Positions 19,901-30,159 of a DNA stretch of 32,721 nt are shown here, piece after piece. The notes under the pieces are model-generated. The model worked only from the letters and a program-made list of their open reading frames with translations, searched no databases and was not told the origin of the DNA. The first letter of the stretch is position 1, and each line of letters starts with the position of its first letter. Origin of the DNA: Theodoxus fluviatilis. Taxonomy: Eukaryota; Mollusca; Gastropoda; Cycloneritida; Neritidae. The stretch spans positions 45,001 to 77,721 of the forward strand of contig JAWQFJ010001840.1 of NCBI GenBank assembly GCA_034096865.1, in the 5' to 3' direction. The translations under genes were made by a program, and so were the position numbers.

Positions 19901-20211
19901 CACTAGGGACATCGCTGTTGGACTTGCTTTCACTAGGGACATCGCTGTTGACTTGCTTTCACTAGGGACATCGCTGTTGCTTTCACTAGGGACATCGCTG
20001 TTGTACTTGCTTTCACTAGGGACATCGCTGTTGTACTTGCTTTCACTAGGGACATCGCTGTTGTTGCTTTCACTAGGGACATCGCTGTTGTACTTGCTTT
20101 CACTAGGGACATCGCTGTTGACTTGCTTTCACTAGGGACATCGCTGTTGACTTGCTTTCACTAGGGACATCGCTGTTGTACTTGCTTTCACTAGGGACAT
20201 CGCTGTTGCTT
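16993..20211. repeat. 30-bp satellite, about 110 units with 24- and 29-bp variants
   Basis: The main unit is ctagggacatcgctgttgga followed by cttgctttca. Shorter 24-bp units lack gacttg, and 29-bp units lack one G. The left two thirds mix two alternative bases at several positions (atcgct/atcact, ttggac/ttgtac). The right third is more uniform in sequence but more variable in length. The array ends at a run of ten N, so its true length is unknown. Ten-codon open frames on both strands (Ser-Leu-Gly-Thr-Ser-Leu-Leu and Met-Ser-Leu-Val-Lys-Ala-Ser) are by-products; unit length changes break them repeatedly. Confidence 0.96.
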
Positions 20212-20221
20212 NNNNNNNNNN
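20212..20221. other. Assembly gap (10 N)
   Basis: Ten N separate the satellite from the left end of the Tc1 element. A round number inside a satellite suggests a placeholder of unknown size. Confidence 0.97.
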
Positions 20222-21768
20222 ACAGTGTTCAAAAAAGTAGGGGATATTGAGTTTTAAGCATAAAAATCAGATGAATCTTAAAAGGCAGGAATTATTTATT
20301 GATGGTCATGGATAGCCACACCATTGCCCTACATTTTCACACCATTGACCTAGTTCCTGGATGCTCGTGCAAAAAAGTAAAGCAACGCAAGGCAGTTTGG
20401 GGTCAATGCCCCATTTTCACACAAAGGTTTTCTTCGTCAAAAACACGTGCAAATCGAATAATTTTGACTGTACTCACTCCTGGCAAGTGTGTTCTAGCCA
20501 CACAGTCGGTCAAAACTTCAGTTGAAATCATGCAGCGGCTAAGAGAAGACCAAAGATGGGTCGGAGTCGGAATGCTACAGACCGGAAGTACGCAGGTGAA
20601 CGTGGCAAGACACCTTGGTGTTTCACAGTCTGTCATCAGCAGACTGTGGAACCGTTACCTTAATACCGGAGAAATTGTCGACAGGCATAGAAGTGGGCGA
20701 CCAAGAATAACCACCCGTCGTCAAGACTTGATCATCACCAATCATGCTCAACGAAACAACACCCAAAGTGCTACCCGGTTGAGACAACACCTCCAACGGG
20801 TAGCAGGGGTTCAAGTCTCCGCCCAGACCATCCGAAACCGGTTGCACGACGCTCAGGTGAACGACTTTAGACCGCGGATAGTGTTGCCTCTCACACCACG
20901 CCATCGCCAAGCAAGAAGCGCCTGGTGCCGCATCCACCAACGATGGACCAGACGCCAATGGGGTGACGTGATGTTTTCGGACGAATCGAGATTCGAGCTG
21001 GACTTCAACGATGGCCGGGTGCGGGTTTGGAGGCATCGTGGAGACCGTTATCATCCGGACAACATGATTGCTCACCACCGCTTTGGGCGGGGCAGCGTTA
21101 TGGTGTGGGGTGGCATCACCAGCACTGGCAGAACGCCCCTTCATGTGTGCCAGGGCAATGTCAATGGTGTCTACTACCGGGACAACATCATTGATCCACT
21201 TGTTGTGCCCTTTGCACGCCGCCATGGGCCGGGATTCATCTTGCAGGACGACAATGCCCCAGCTCATCGAGCAAATGTCGTCAGGAATCACCTGCAAAGA
21301 CGGCAGATCAATTCCCTGCCATGGCCATCGATGTCCCCCGACCTGTCCCCTATTGAAAACCTGTGGGACTTTCTGGGGAGACGTGTCCGGGATGTCGTTC
21401 CAGCTCCCCAGAACCTTCAGCAGCTGGCCCTTGTCCTTCAGCAGGAATGGGCTGCAATTCCTCAAGCAACCATCAGGCAGCACATCAACAGCATGAGGAG
21501 GCGCTGCGCAGCCTGTTTGACCGTTAACGCAGGCCCAACCCGTTATTAAAGACTTTCAGAACTTTTGTTATTTTTGAAATGTCAACCTGCTTTGAGGGGA
21601 AGCATGTAAAAAGTCACGTGACTAATTTTGTTGTTGATTTTTGCTTTGAAAATGTTGTTAACATGCTGTTGCATCCATAATGAAATAAAGCAAGTCTCTG
21701 ATTATAAACGGAATTTGGTTATAGTCTCATTTATATCAATATCCTCTACTTTTTTTTGTTTTGCTGTG
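20222..21768 (+). mobile_element. Tc1-type DNA transposon, about 1.55 kb
   Basis: A left terminal repeat begins acagtgttcaaaaaagtagg right after the gap. An inverted partner at about 21736-21757, read on the other strand, gives aaaaaaaagtagaggatatt. They share an AAAAAAGTAGRGGATATTGA core. The outermost few bases differ, and the right TA target copy is unclear. The element encloses one intact transposase. The right end abuts a 10/20-bp repeat. Confidence 0.85.
20530..21549 (+). CDS. Tc1 family transposase, DD34E, 339 residues, intact
   Basis: The enzyme cuts and re-integrates the element at TA sites. From the ATG at 20530 the product is 339 residues, the usual Tc1 length. The frame stays open 77 codons further upstream, but that part lies between the terminal repeat and the conserved start and shows no Tc1 features. 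Visible parts: an N-terminal helix-turn-helix (Val-Ala-Arg-His-Leu-Gly-Val-Ser-Gln-Ser, about residues 25-34), the Gly-Arg-Pro-Arg AT-hook (56-59), and a second helix-turn-helix. The catalytic residues are Asp151 in Ser-Asp-Glu-Ser-Arg-Phe, Asp241 in Gln-Asp-Asp-Asn-Ala-Pro-Ala-His, and Glu276 in Ser-Pro-Ile-Glu-Asn-Leu-Trp. The 34-residue spacing between the last two defines DD34E. No stop or frameshift is present, so the copy is young and possibly able to move. Confidence 0.95.
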   Translation: MQRLREDQRWVGVGMLQTGSTQVNVARHLGVSQSVISRLWNRYLNTGEIVDRHRSGRPRITTRRQDLIITNHAQRNNTQSATRLRQHLQRVAGVQVSAQTIRNRLHDAQVNDFRPRIVLPLTPRHRQARSAWCRIHQRWTRRQWGDVMFSDESRFELDFNDGRVRVWRHRGDRYHPDNMIAHHRFGRGSVMVWGGITSTGRTPLHVCQGNVNGVYYRDNIIDPLVVPFARRHGPGFILQDDNAPAHRANVVRNHLQRRQINSLPWPSMSPDLSPIENLWDFLGRRVRDVVPAPQNLQQLALVLQQEWAAIPQATIRQHINSMRRRCAACLTVNAGPTRY

Positions 21769-21772
21769 TTTT

Positions 21773-21857
21773 AAGGTGTTTTACGGTGTTTTTCGGTGTT
21801 TTACGGTGTTTTTCGGTGTTTTACGGTGTTTTTCGGTGTTTTACGGTGTTTTTCGGT
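21773..21857. repeat. 10/20-bp tandem repeat ggtgttttacggtgtttttc
   Basis: About eight 10-bp units alternate ggtgttttac and ggtgtttttc, giving a perfect 20-bp period, directly after the Tc1 right end. Confidence 0.92.
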
Positions 21858-21904
21858 ATAAAGATACACCGGAAATGGTGACTTTATTTGCGCTTGCTCT
21901 AAAA

Positions 21905-21990
21905 TAGTCTTGTGATTATCGTGCTTATCGTGCTTAATGGCTCATATAGCCGACAAGGGCTGATTGGTCGTACAACTCCATCCATCCATT
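21905..21990 (+). repeat. SINE-like repeat, 3' fragment
   Basis: The stretch tggctcatatagccgacaag ggctgattggtcgtacaactccatccatcc matches the 3' part of the copies at 22720 and 29166 (atggccttacatagc.tacaaaggctgatagg) and ends in an (ATCC)n tail. Confidence 0.6.
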
Positions 21991-22173
21991 TATCCACCGA
22001 CTGTAAATTTGGATGGTAGTCCTGTAGCAAAAAATACAACGCGCATATCGATCCAGTCATGGCCGTTTCGTTGATGAAGGAGGAGAATGTTGGTAAACTG
22101 ATGTAACCAAGAGGAAATCCTTCCCTACTGAATTATTCGCTCTCATTTTTTGTCGATATCTCGCCATGTAACT

Positions 22174-22719
<546 letters not shown>

Positions 22720-22940
22720 GACGGCCGCCGGGGTGGGATTAGTAGGGCGGGTCCCCCTGTGGATTCGGGGTAAGAATTGACCCACCGCGTCTCCCTACGC
22801 GATTCGTAAGAGGCGAATACCGTGACTTGATTAGCGTTTACTCCAAACTGTTCTAAAGATGTTTGTGCTTATAATGGCCTTACATAGCCTACAAAGGCTG
22901 ATAGGAGGTAAAACGCCAACCAACCAACCAAACCAATATA
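22720..22940 (+). repeat. SINE-like dispersed repeat, near full length
   Basis: It reads ccccctgtggattcggggta, then cccaccgcgtctccctacgc, gattcgtaagaggcgaat, a cgtgacttga block, atggccttacatagcctac, aaaggctgatagg and a CCAA-repeat tail. The same blocks in the same order occur at 24516 and 29166 in this window. I recall 'attcgtaagaggcg' as a common core in gastropod genomes, but could not check. No clear pol III A box was identified. Confidence 0.7.
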
Positions 22941-23009
22941 CTAGGGTGTGTGCATGGAGACGTGCTCCTATACACGTTTGTTCACGGCAATCGCTCCTCA
23001 CTTTGAAGT

Positions 23010-23245
23010 TTAAAGGTAAAGGTAAAGGTGCTAGCTGTTACCTATTTTTATCACTCCAACACCATCTCAACTCCCTGGGGAGCATGCAACCAGGCTGTGA
23101 GTGAAGGCTCCAAAACTATTACAATTTTTCATCTCAGCCCTCGCAGGTACGCGTTTTACCCGTGGGTGGGGATGTTACCTATGTGCGGTACCGCACTCAT
23201 TTTCGCAACTTCGATCAGGATGTCAGTTCAGACATAATATTGATT
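23010..23245. repeat. Possible dispersed-repeat fragment
   Basis: The stretch opens with aaaggtaaaggtaaaggt and later contains tcgcaggtacgcgttttacc cgtgggtggg, which resembles another common molluscan repeat from memory. There is no second copy in the window to confirm it. Confidence 0.3.
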
Positions 23246-23556
23246 TACAGCTAGAACATCCATGACCCAAATTTCTCAGAATCCTCACCGTATCTTATCA
23301 ACAATGGTCTTCTCTCAGATTTCACTAAGAAGCTATTGGAATAAACATTTTAAAACTCCACGGTTTTTCAGCAATCGTCAACCAGAGAGAGAGAAAACAG
23401 AGAGAAATAGACATTTCTGTGATATACATGAAATATCCTTTTGAGAAATTTAGTGGAAACTAGACAAGAACGACGTGACTACTGCACAAGCTCCTATTTT
23501 GCCTGAGGAAGGAGTCAGAGAAGAGTTGTATCCCTTTACAAAAACAAACTCGGGAT

Positions 23557-23701
23557 ATGGCGGACGACGTATTCTCATCACCTCCAGATTCTGGCAGTGT
23601 AACGCCAGAAGAGGAGCCAAAACCACCGACTTCGTTGATACGTATGCTGAATGCAATAAAAGAGGAAAGACAACGGACGAAATTTGGACAAGAATGTGCA
23701 G
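23557..23701 (+). CDS. KIAA0930: KIAA0930-like (DUF2045) protein, first coding exon
   Basis: KIAA0930 homologues are conserved animal proteins of unknown function (Pfam DUF2045). The ATG at 23557 opens a 48-codon exon. It starts with an acidic, Pro/Ser-rich lead (Met-Ala-Asp-Asp-Val-Phe-Ser-Ser-Pro-Pro) and then reads Ser-Leu-Ile-Arg-Met-Leu-Asn-Ala-Ile-Lys-Glu-Glu-Arg. The last stretch matches the family's N-terminal 'MLxAIxEER'. The exon ends in phase 1 at a gtaaat donor at 23702. The spare G joins AT from the exon at 29732 to make Asp, and the two parts then read as one protein. The snail lead before 'MLxAIxEER' is longer than I remember for the human form. The ATG follows a 5' UTR-like stretch with no obvious TATA box. 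Most of the gene lies beyond the window. Confidence 0.82.
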
Positions 23702-24515
23702 GTAAATACTGACAACATCTTTTCAAATAAGAGTGCTAGATTTACCGGGAAGGGAGGGTGTGAGCAAGCGTGAGCATCATAGATAGTCTTAGCATTGACA
23801 ATTTTGAGAATGCTGTGAGCTTAGAGGTGCTCTTCTATTAGTGATGGAGCGAGGGGATTGATTTCATACGCTCATTTTTACCCCGTGCACATCTAATGGT
23901 CGGCTAAAAATGTGTGTGCCAAGCTTGGCTGTACAGTGTAGTGCTTGATGCTTGGTAGTGTCACGAGGTTCGGAACTCATGACGTTCTGTCCTAAAATAA
24001 GCACAAGTGGAATTGCGGTTATTAAGTCCGAATTGTAATCCTGTTAATTAGAAAACACATATTCAGCGGGGGTTTTTCGTTCAGTATTGTGTGATGAGTT
24101 GTAGTTCGAGAGGCACAGTTAACCGATATATGCTGATTCGGTCGATATAACGTTATTCCTCAGTAATCGTGCTATACTGGCTATAGTATAGAACAAGGAG
24201 AGGGCTGTCTGTCGTCTCACTCTCAGTGTACCTAACCTGACACAAGCATGCTTCATATTTACCTCTGATTTCAGCGTGTAAGTTTCTCTATGCCGCGTGC
24301 CCCCTTTAAGTTTAATCAAGAGACAGCACGTCAATATTACATTTATTCCCTGTCATTGTGTACTGTTATGTAATCCAATAAGGTCTAGTGTCTAAGTGTG
24401 GTCATTGACTCGGCGAGATCTGCACCTCTGTCTCAATCACACCACTCGGTGAGTGATGGAAGACTTGCCAGAAGATTTAGGAAAGTAACATTTCTATGCA
24501 GTTAGTCCATGATGG

Positions 24516-24742
24516 TCAGTTTGAATCCCAAGTCCTCTGTGGGTTGGGGGTAAGAGCAGACGATCTGCATCTCCCAAAGATTTGTAAGAGGCAAAGAAAG
24601 TACACGATGATACATGGGGAAATCGTGACTTGCTCTTTCTCTAACGACCTGTAGTGATTTTATACTCATTGGGCTTGACGCCTTGAGTAACCTAGAAAGG
24701 CAGATACTGTGAGTGTGATAGGTCATACAACTGAATTCATTC
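24516..24742 (+). repeat. SINE-like dispersed repeat, diverged copy
   Basis: The blocks tcctctgtgggttgggggta, gatttgtaagaggcaaag, gaaatcgtgacttgct, and aacctagaaaggcagatact gtgagtgtgatagg follow the order seen at 22720 and 29166, with insertions. The tail is a short ATTC run. Confidence 0.6.
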
Positions 24743-25865
24743 ATTAGAGGAGTCCCATACGTATGTGTATTTAGGGCTTCAAGAGCCTACTCCAGTAACA
24801 CCTCCAGCATCCCATTCCAAAAGCTCAAGTAGAACTGGCTCCAGTCAGCTTGTTCAGCCATCTTAGAGTATATTTGTGTGTGTGCAAATTGGTAAATTGA
24901 CTGCAATATACTGTATAATAGTGAGTGTATGTATATATAATCCACCAATATTTTTGCATCAACTGTCCAGTGCAACAACATAAGGAAGTGAACTCATATG
25001 GTGACAAACATCTACAGCCATGTTGATTTGGAATTAATGTTTGCCCTACATTAATCTATATATATACATTACATTCACATTTATGGTATTTGGTTGTTAA
25101 TCAATTATCAAGCTTCATATGCACATTAATCTCAAGGGACAGATAATTTCAGTTAAAATTTTGTACCAGCAATTGTGATGTTGTAAATCCTTAACTAAAT
25201 TACTTCTGTCAGTTGAGCTCATTTATTAGATGATTATTACCTTTCAGAGCAGATTAAACTTGAAGCGTATGAAATTAGGTTTTGCAATACTAACTAAAAG
25301 GCAATCTGAGTGTTTTTGCTGTGCATGTCATGGCTGTAATGGATGCATGGTGATGCATATATATATTGAAGCATATTAAGCATGACCAAGGTGAACATCT
25401 ACTTTGGAAAGAAATGTATACTTTAATCTGATTAATGGACCCAAAACTTCTACACCTTTGGTTGAAAATCTTGACAATAAGCATCAGATAGGCAGGAACT
25501 GAATACAAAATACATTTAGTTGAATTGAAAGCAAATCCTTGTTTGGTCCATGAATTTTGCTTGCTAGATGATGGATATTGTCAAGTGAGAGCAATGTGCA
25601 ATGCTCACATAGAAAGTCTTGTATGTTCTACCCTGGTGCTGCAGGGGGCCAGGGGCACTGAGCCTTGCAGTGCATGATGAAGTGCACCATGATGACTTCT
25701 TGCAGTAGCTGTCTTGGAAATTGGTAATTGTAGGAGTGTTGTGTGCATACAGTAGACTGAATATGGTAAGGGAAATGTCTGAAAGACAAGGAAAGAACAG
25801 ATTGTCAAGATTCCTCATTATCAGTATATATCACTGTATCGAGCATCAACATTTTGTTTTTATGT

Positions 25866-27083
25866 ACAGGGTGCAGATGACGAATTAGGACAAACATGTC
25901 AAAATCACAAAAAATGCCATAACTTCATTGAAAATCAATTTATTGACTAGAAATTTGGCACACATGTTCTTTGATATGTACTGCATAGCTATAGGGCTCA
26001 CTCAATGAATCCACCTGCAGCCTCCACAACTTGTCCAGTTTTGCCACAGAACTGTCGACAGGCATTGGCTACCACTGTCTTGTTCAAATTGACCTTGGTG
26101 ATTTTGGCCTCGGGATTCTTTGGTGTCGTGAGGATGTTTATTGATTTCTCACTCACAAACGGCCCAGAAGAAATAGTCACATGGATTTGATGTTCTTTGA
26201 CCAGAACCCCTTCAGGTTCTCCTTCAACCATGCCTGGACCTTGTTGGCATTGTGACAATGTGAGCAAGTGCACCAGCCTGTTGCAACACAGAATGACGGT
26301 CTCCAGCAATCCTCCCTTTCCATGGCTTGACAACAGTGTCCATCACATGGATGTAGGCATCAGCATTAACCCTCAGGCCTTTCTCAATGATGTATGGAGG
26401 CATGATGTCACTCTCATTGGAGATGACCCCCAGGACCATAACAGAAGCTGGAAACTTTGCTGACTTGACAATTGACAAGTTATCCGAGTCAGAACACAGC
26501 CATTGATCATTCCTCCTGTTCATTGTCTGATCCTGGCAGAAATTCTTCTCATCAGAGAAGAAGATCAAGTGCTTCTTGGCCAGGGGGTGCTTGAGCTTGC
26601 ACAGCAGCCTAGCTGCCTTGTTCGTCCTCCTCTCCATGGTGGCCTCAGTCATGAAGTGAGCCTTTTTGAGGGCATAGCTGCGAATAGTTTTCTCATCCAC
26701 ATTCAATTCCTGAGCCAGTGATCTCATTGATCTGCCAGGATGTTCATCCACCATGTTTTGCAGCTGTTCTATGAATTCTGTGGTCCTGATGGCATCACTT
26801 CTCGTTCTCCTCTTGTGGGGCTTTCTGTTGACAGAAATGTATCTAGGGTCTTCACCAGCAGCTATCATTGCATCAAATTCACTTTTGTGTGTCATTGGAC
26901 TTCACTAGGCAACTTGTTGAACTCAGCAATCACTCCAGGGGTCTGTCCGGCGTGAAGTCTGACCGCTATGGCTGCTCTTTTCTGCTCCTCAATAATTGCA
27001 AATGTGCTGATCAATGTGAAAATTCCTCCAAAAAGCACAGTATAGGTAGTGTATTTCACACGCACTTTCACCCCATCAATCAC
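25866..27083 (-). pseudogene. Dead mariner-type (IS630/Tc1/mariner, DDxD) transposase
   Basis: On the reverse strand an N-terminal piece (Glu-Glu-Gln-Lys-Arg-Ala-Ala-Ile-Ala-Val-Arg) breaks into a second frame starting at 26895. That frame carries Arg-Ser-Met-Arg-Ser-Leu-Ala-Gln-Glu-Leu (helix-turn-helix), Phe-Phe-Ser-Asp-Glu-Lys-Asn-Phe (first catalytic Asp) and Val-Val-Lys-Pro-Trp. The expected Gln-Gln-Asp-Gly-Ala-Pro-Ala-His reads Gln-Gln-Ala-Gly-Ala-Leu-Ala-His, so the second catalytic Asp is lost. More shifted pieces follow: Trp-Leu-Lys-Glu-Asn-Leu-Lys, then Asn-Pro-Cys-Asp-Tyr with the third Asp, then a stop, then Gly-Gly-Phe-Ile-Glu-stop at 25998. About eight codons before the third Asp are missing. 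A terminal-repeat candidate (tacagggtgcagatgacg) lies at about 25866; the other end is unclear. The element cannot make transposase. Confidence 0.82.
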
Positions 27084-27837
27084 ACAACCTTACACCCACC
27101 AAAATGTGTTTTGAAAAAGAACAACATTTACTCATATATATGAGGATAGAGCTTTTTATTTCCAAGTGCATTACAGTGTTCTAGTTACTCATGAATCTGC
27201 TGCATACAATATTACAAGGGGGAGAAAAAGATTTGTTGCTAACAATTGCTAAATCCTCTCCTTCCTATTTTCTATTTCCTTCTTGCTTTCCAGCTCTGTC
27301 ACAAGCTTGTCCCAGCTCAACCCATCCCTACATGCATGCATACTTGCTTGCAAGTACTGATATGCGCATGCATGCATGCATTCATGCATGCACATCAATA
27401 TGAATGCTCAAATTCATGCATGCACATTACATACACATTAAATGATTAAATGTGAGTCATAAAACTGTAAAAGTCAATACTTTTCCCCAGTCATACTGTA
27501 CTAAAACCATATGATCTACATGTGTGTCATTGGACTTCACTGAGTGATTATTGAAAGCATCAGCTTATAACAAATATAAATTTATCATATGAAATGTCAA
27601 AAGAAAATATTTCTTTTGATCAGGTGAAACAGCTTCAGCACACATGAGTAAGTAATGAAAGTTTTGCTATTTCTCCATGATGGTTGTAATTCATTTTGTG
27701 TTTAAATGAGTCCATTGATCAACCAACTCATCTTCCCAGCCACTTCCACGGGTTCCCCTCCCATCTGGCACTGCTCCACCTCTCCCAACCTCACCCTCAC
27801 CATTCCATCATCCTTCAGTCAGTCTGTCCGTCCATTC

Positions 27838-28276
27838 GTCCATCCATCCATCCTTCCATCCATCCATCATCCATTCTATCAATCCAACCAACCCACCAAC
27901 CAACCAACAACCATCCATCCATCCATGCATCCATCCATCCATCCATCCATCCATCCATCCATCCATCCATCCATCCATCCATCCATCCATCCATCCATCC
28001 ATCCATCCATCCATCCATCCATCCATCCATCCATCCATCCATCCATCCATCCATCCATCCATGCATCCATGCATCCATGCATCCATGCATCCATGCATCC
28101 ATCCATCCATGCATCCATCCATCCATCCATCCATCCATCCATCCATCCATCCATCCATCCATCCATCCATCCATCCATCCATCCATCCATCCAAAAAACC
28201 AACAAGCTATTTTTTCTTCCATCCATCCATCCATCCATCCATCCATCCATCCATCCATCCATCCATCCATCCATCC
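27838..28276. repeat. (CCAT)n microsatellite, about 0.44 kb
   Basis: Long CCAT runs include a central patch with ATGCATCC variants (28060-28110) and one interruption (28193-28217). Both flanks carry CCAA-repeat borders (about 27884-27911 and 28276-28311). The open Ile-His-Pro-Ser and Met-Asp-Gly-Trp frames are compositional. Confidence 0.96.
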
Positions 28277-28677
28277 AATCCAACCAACCAACCAAGCAAC
28301 CAACCAACCATCCATTTGTTAATCTATTCGTCTGACTAGCTGACCATCCATCCATGTGTTCACTTGTCCGTCCCACTCTCCATTCATCTGATCATTCATT
28401 CATTAGTCCATTTCTCTTTCCATTCATGCACATGCACCTGCTTCACACTCTATTCCAGCATCTCCACCTGTCTCTGTAGCCCTGGCACCCATGTGACATG
28501 ACTGACTGCAGATGTTATCCCAGCATCCTCCTTTTCTTTTGTTTTTATCTGTCCTCCCTTCCTCCCCTCCACCTGTGAAGTAACCACCTGTCATTCTTCC
28601 CTCTCCTCTCCTTGCATTTGTTATACAAACAGCTGTGTATCTAGTAGTACATGAATGGTTTCTGATGACTACAAAAG

Positions 28678-28858
<181 letters not shown>

Positions 28859-29165
28859 TATGTATTCATGATGAAAAGTGCATTAGTGTTGTTGCTGTTA
28901 GAGAGTATTATGACTGTGCATGAGAAGGGTAAAATTGGAAAAATGACAAAATATATATTTCAACCATACTATTATTTATTAATTCATGCACATTCCAGAA
29001 AGAACTGCATGTTTATTGAGAAAATCTTTAATTGTTTACAGTAAAGTACAGGAAAACTATTTTAATAGTATAGTGTGCTGACGTTTTTCTTAGCATTTGC
29101 TCAAAACAAATATGCTGAGCATTAGCCTTGTCTCTCATGCATGGTCACATTAAATGAATTGGGAG

Positions 29166-29410
29166 GCCCCCTGTGGGTTGGGGGTGAGAATAGACCCCCT
29201 GTGGGTTGGGGGTGAGAATAGACCCCCTGTGGGTTGGGGGTGAGAATAGACCCACCGTGTGTCCCTGCAAGATTCGTAACAGGCAAATGACTAGGGATGT
29301 CGTGACTTGACTTGGGCTTACTTGGAACTGTTCTAGTTATTTTTGTGTTCAATGGCCTTACATAGCTTACAAAGGCTGATAGGCCTTAACACTCCATCCA
29401 TCCATCCATG
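29166..29410 (+). repeat. SINE-like dispersed repeat with a triplicated 28-bp head
   Basis: The head ccccctgtgggttgggggtg agaataga occurs three times with a 28-bp period (29167, 29195, 29223). The body follows (cccaccgtgtgtccctg, agattcgtaacaggcaaatg, cgtgacttgacttggg, atggccttacatagcttac, aaaggctgatagg), then an (ATCC)n tail. It is the best local reference for the repeat head at 16925. Confidence 0.75.
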
Positions 29411-29731
29411 AATTGGAGAAATTATGTCCCAAACTCCCAACCTTTACCCCTTGCTGCCATTCCCACACCACCTCTACAGAACAATTCCATCTAGTACAGA
29501 TCTAGCTCAGCTGCTCTACCAACATTTTCCTCCTCAAACTTATTGCCAAAATTTTTAGAAAGAAATGTAGCAGGAGCAACTGTGTTCTGCTGGCAGAGCT
29601 GGGGCTGTGTGGGAATGTCAGCCAATCAAAGAGATTTGCACAGTATGGGATATCACATATTAAGGGTCACTCTGCAGTCACATCATTTTCAGATGTCCTT
29701 GATATCAATTCATGCTGGTCCTTCCTTGCAG

Positions 29732-29889
29732 ATGGAGGCTTTGAGCTGGTGTCTGTCAACAACTTCTGGGCCAAGTTGTTTGCTGACTACTTCATCTCTG
29801 GAGGAGCTACCACGGACGATGCTCGGGACGACATGCTTTTCTTTGTGCGGAAAACACAGGTCACCAAGGGAAAAGTGACCAGCATGCAG
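29732..29889 (+). CDS. KIAA0930: KIAA0930-like (DUF2045) protein, second coding exon
   Basis: The exon starts after ccttccttgcag with AT, completing an Asp codon with the G of the first exon. It reads Gly-Gly-Phe-Glu-Leu-Val-Ser-Val-Asn-Asn-Phe-Trp, then Phe-Ala-Asp-Tyr-Phe, and Arg-Asp-Asp-Met-Leu-Phe-Phe-Val-Arg-Lys. The family signature FW...F..YF...DDMLF.VR is clear. It ends in phase 0 at a gtatgt donor (29890). The remaining exons, expected to carry the bulk of the domain, were not found in the last 2.8 kb. Cellular role is not established in the sequence. Confidence 0.85.
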
Positions 29890-29974
29890 GTATGTGTATA
29901 TGTAGTGGTAGTGCTCCATGTCTGCATCTTGTGTTACCGTGTGTTGGGTGTTCATTGTCAGATAGGGGGGTGAG

Positions 29975-30159
29975 GGACAGATGGACAGACGGATGGACGG
30001 ACGGACGGACGGACGGACGGACGGACGGATGGAGGGAGGGAGGGAGGGAGGGAGGGAGGGAGGGACGGACGGAGGGAGGGAGGGAGGGAGGGAGGGAGGG
30101 AGGGAGGGAGGGACGGACGGAGGGACGGACGGAGGGACTGACGGACGGAGGGAGGGAGA
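29975..30159. repeat. GGAC/GGAG tetranucleotide array
   Basis: GGAC units are followed by GGAG units in alternating blocks, just downstream of the KIAA0930-like exon. Arg-Glu-Gly and Pro-Ser frames are compositional. Confidence 0.94.

Noticed and set aside
20299..20529. An upstream start that would lengthen the Tc1 transposase by 77 residues
   Set aside because: The extension lies between the terminal repeat and the conserved N-terminus, has no Tc1 feature, and the ATG at 20530 gives the standard length.
27838..28276. Tandem array considered as a CRISPR-like or structured repeat
   Set aside because: It is a simple CCAT microsatellite with no spacers of uniform length. No array in the window has repeat-spacer organisation.
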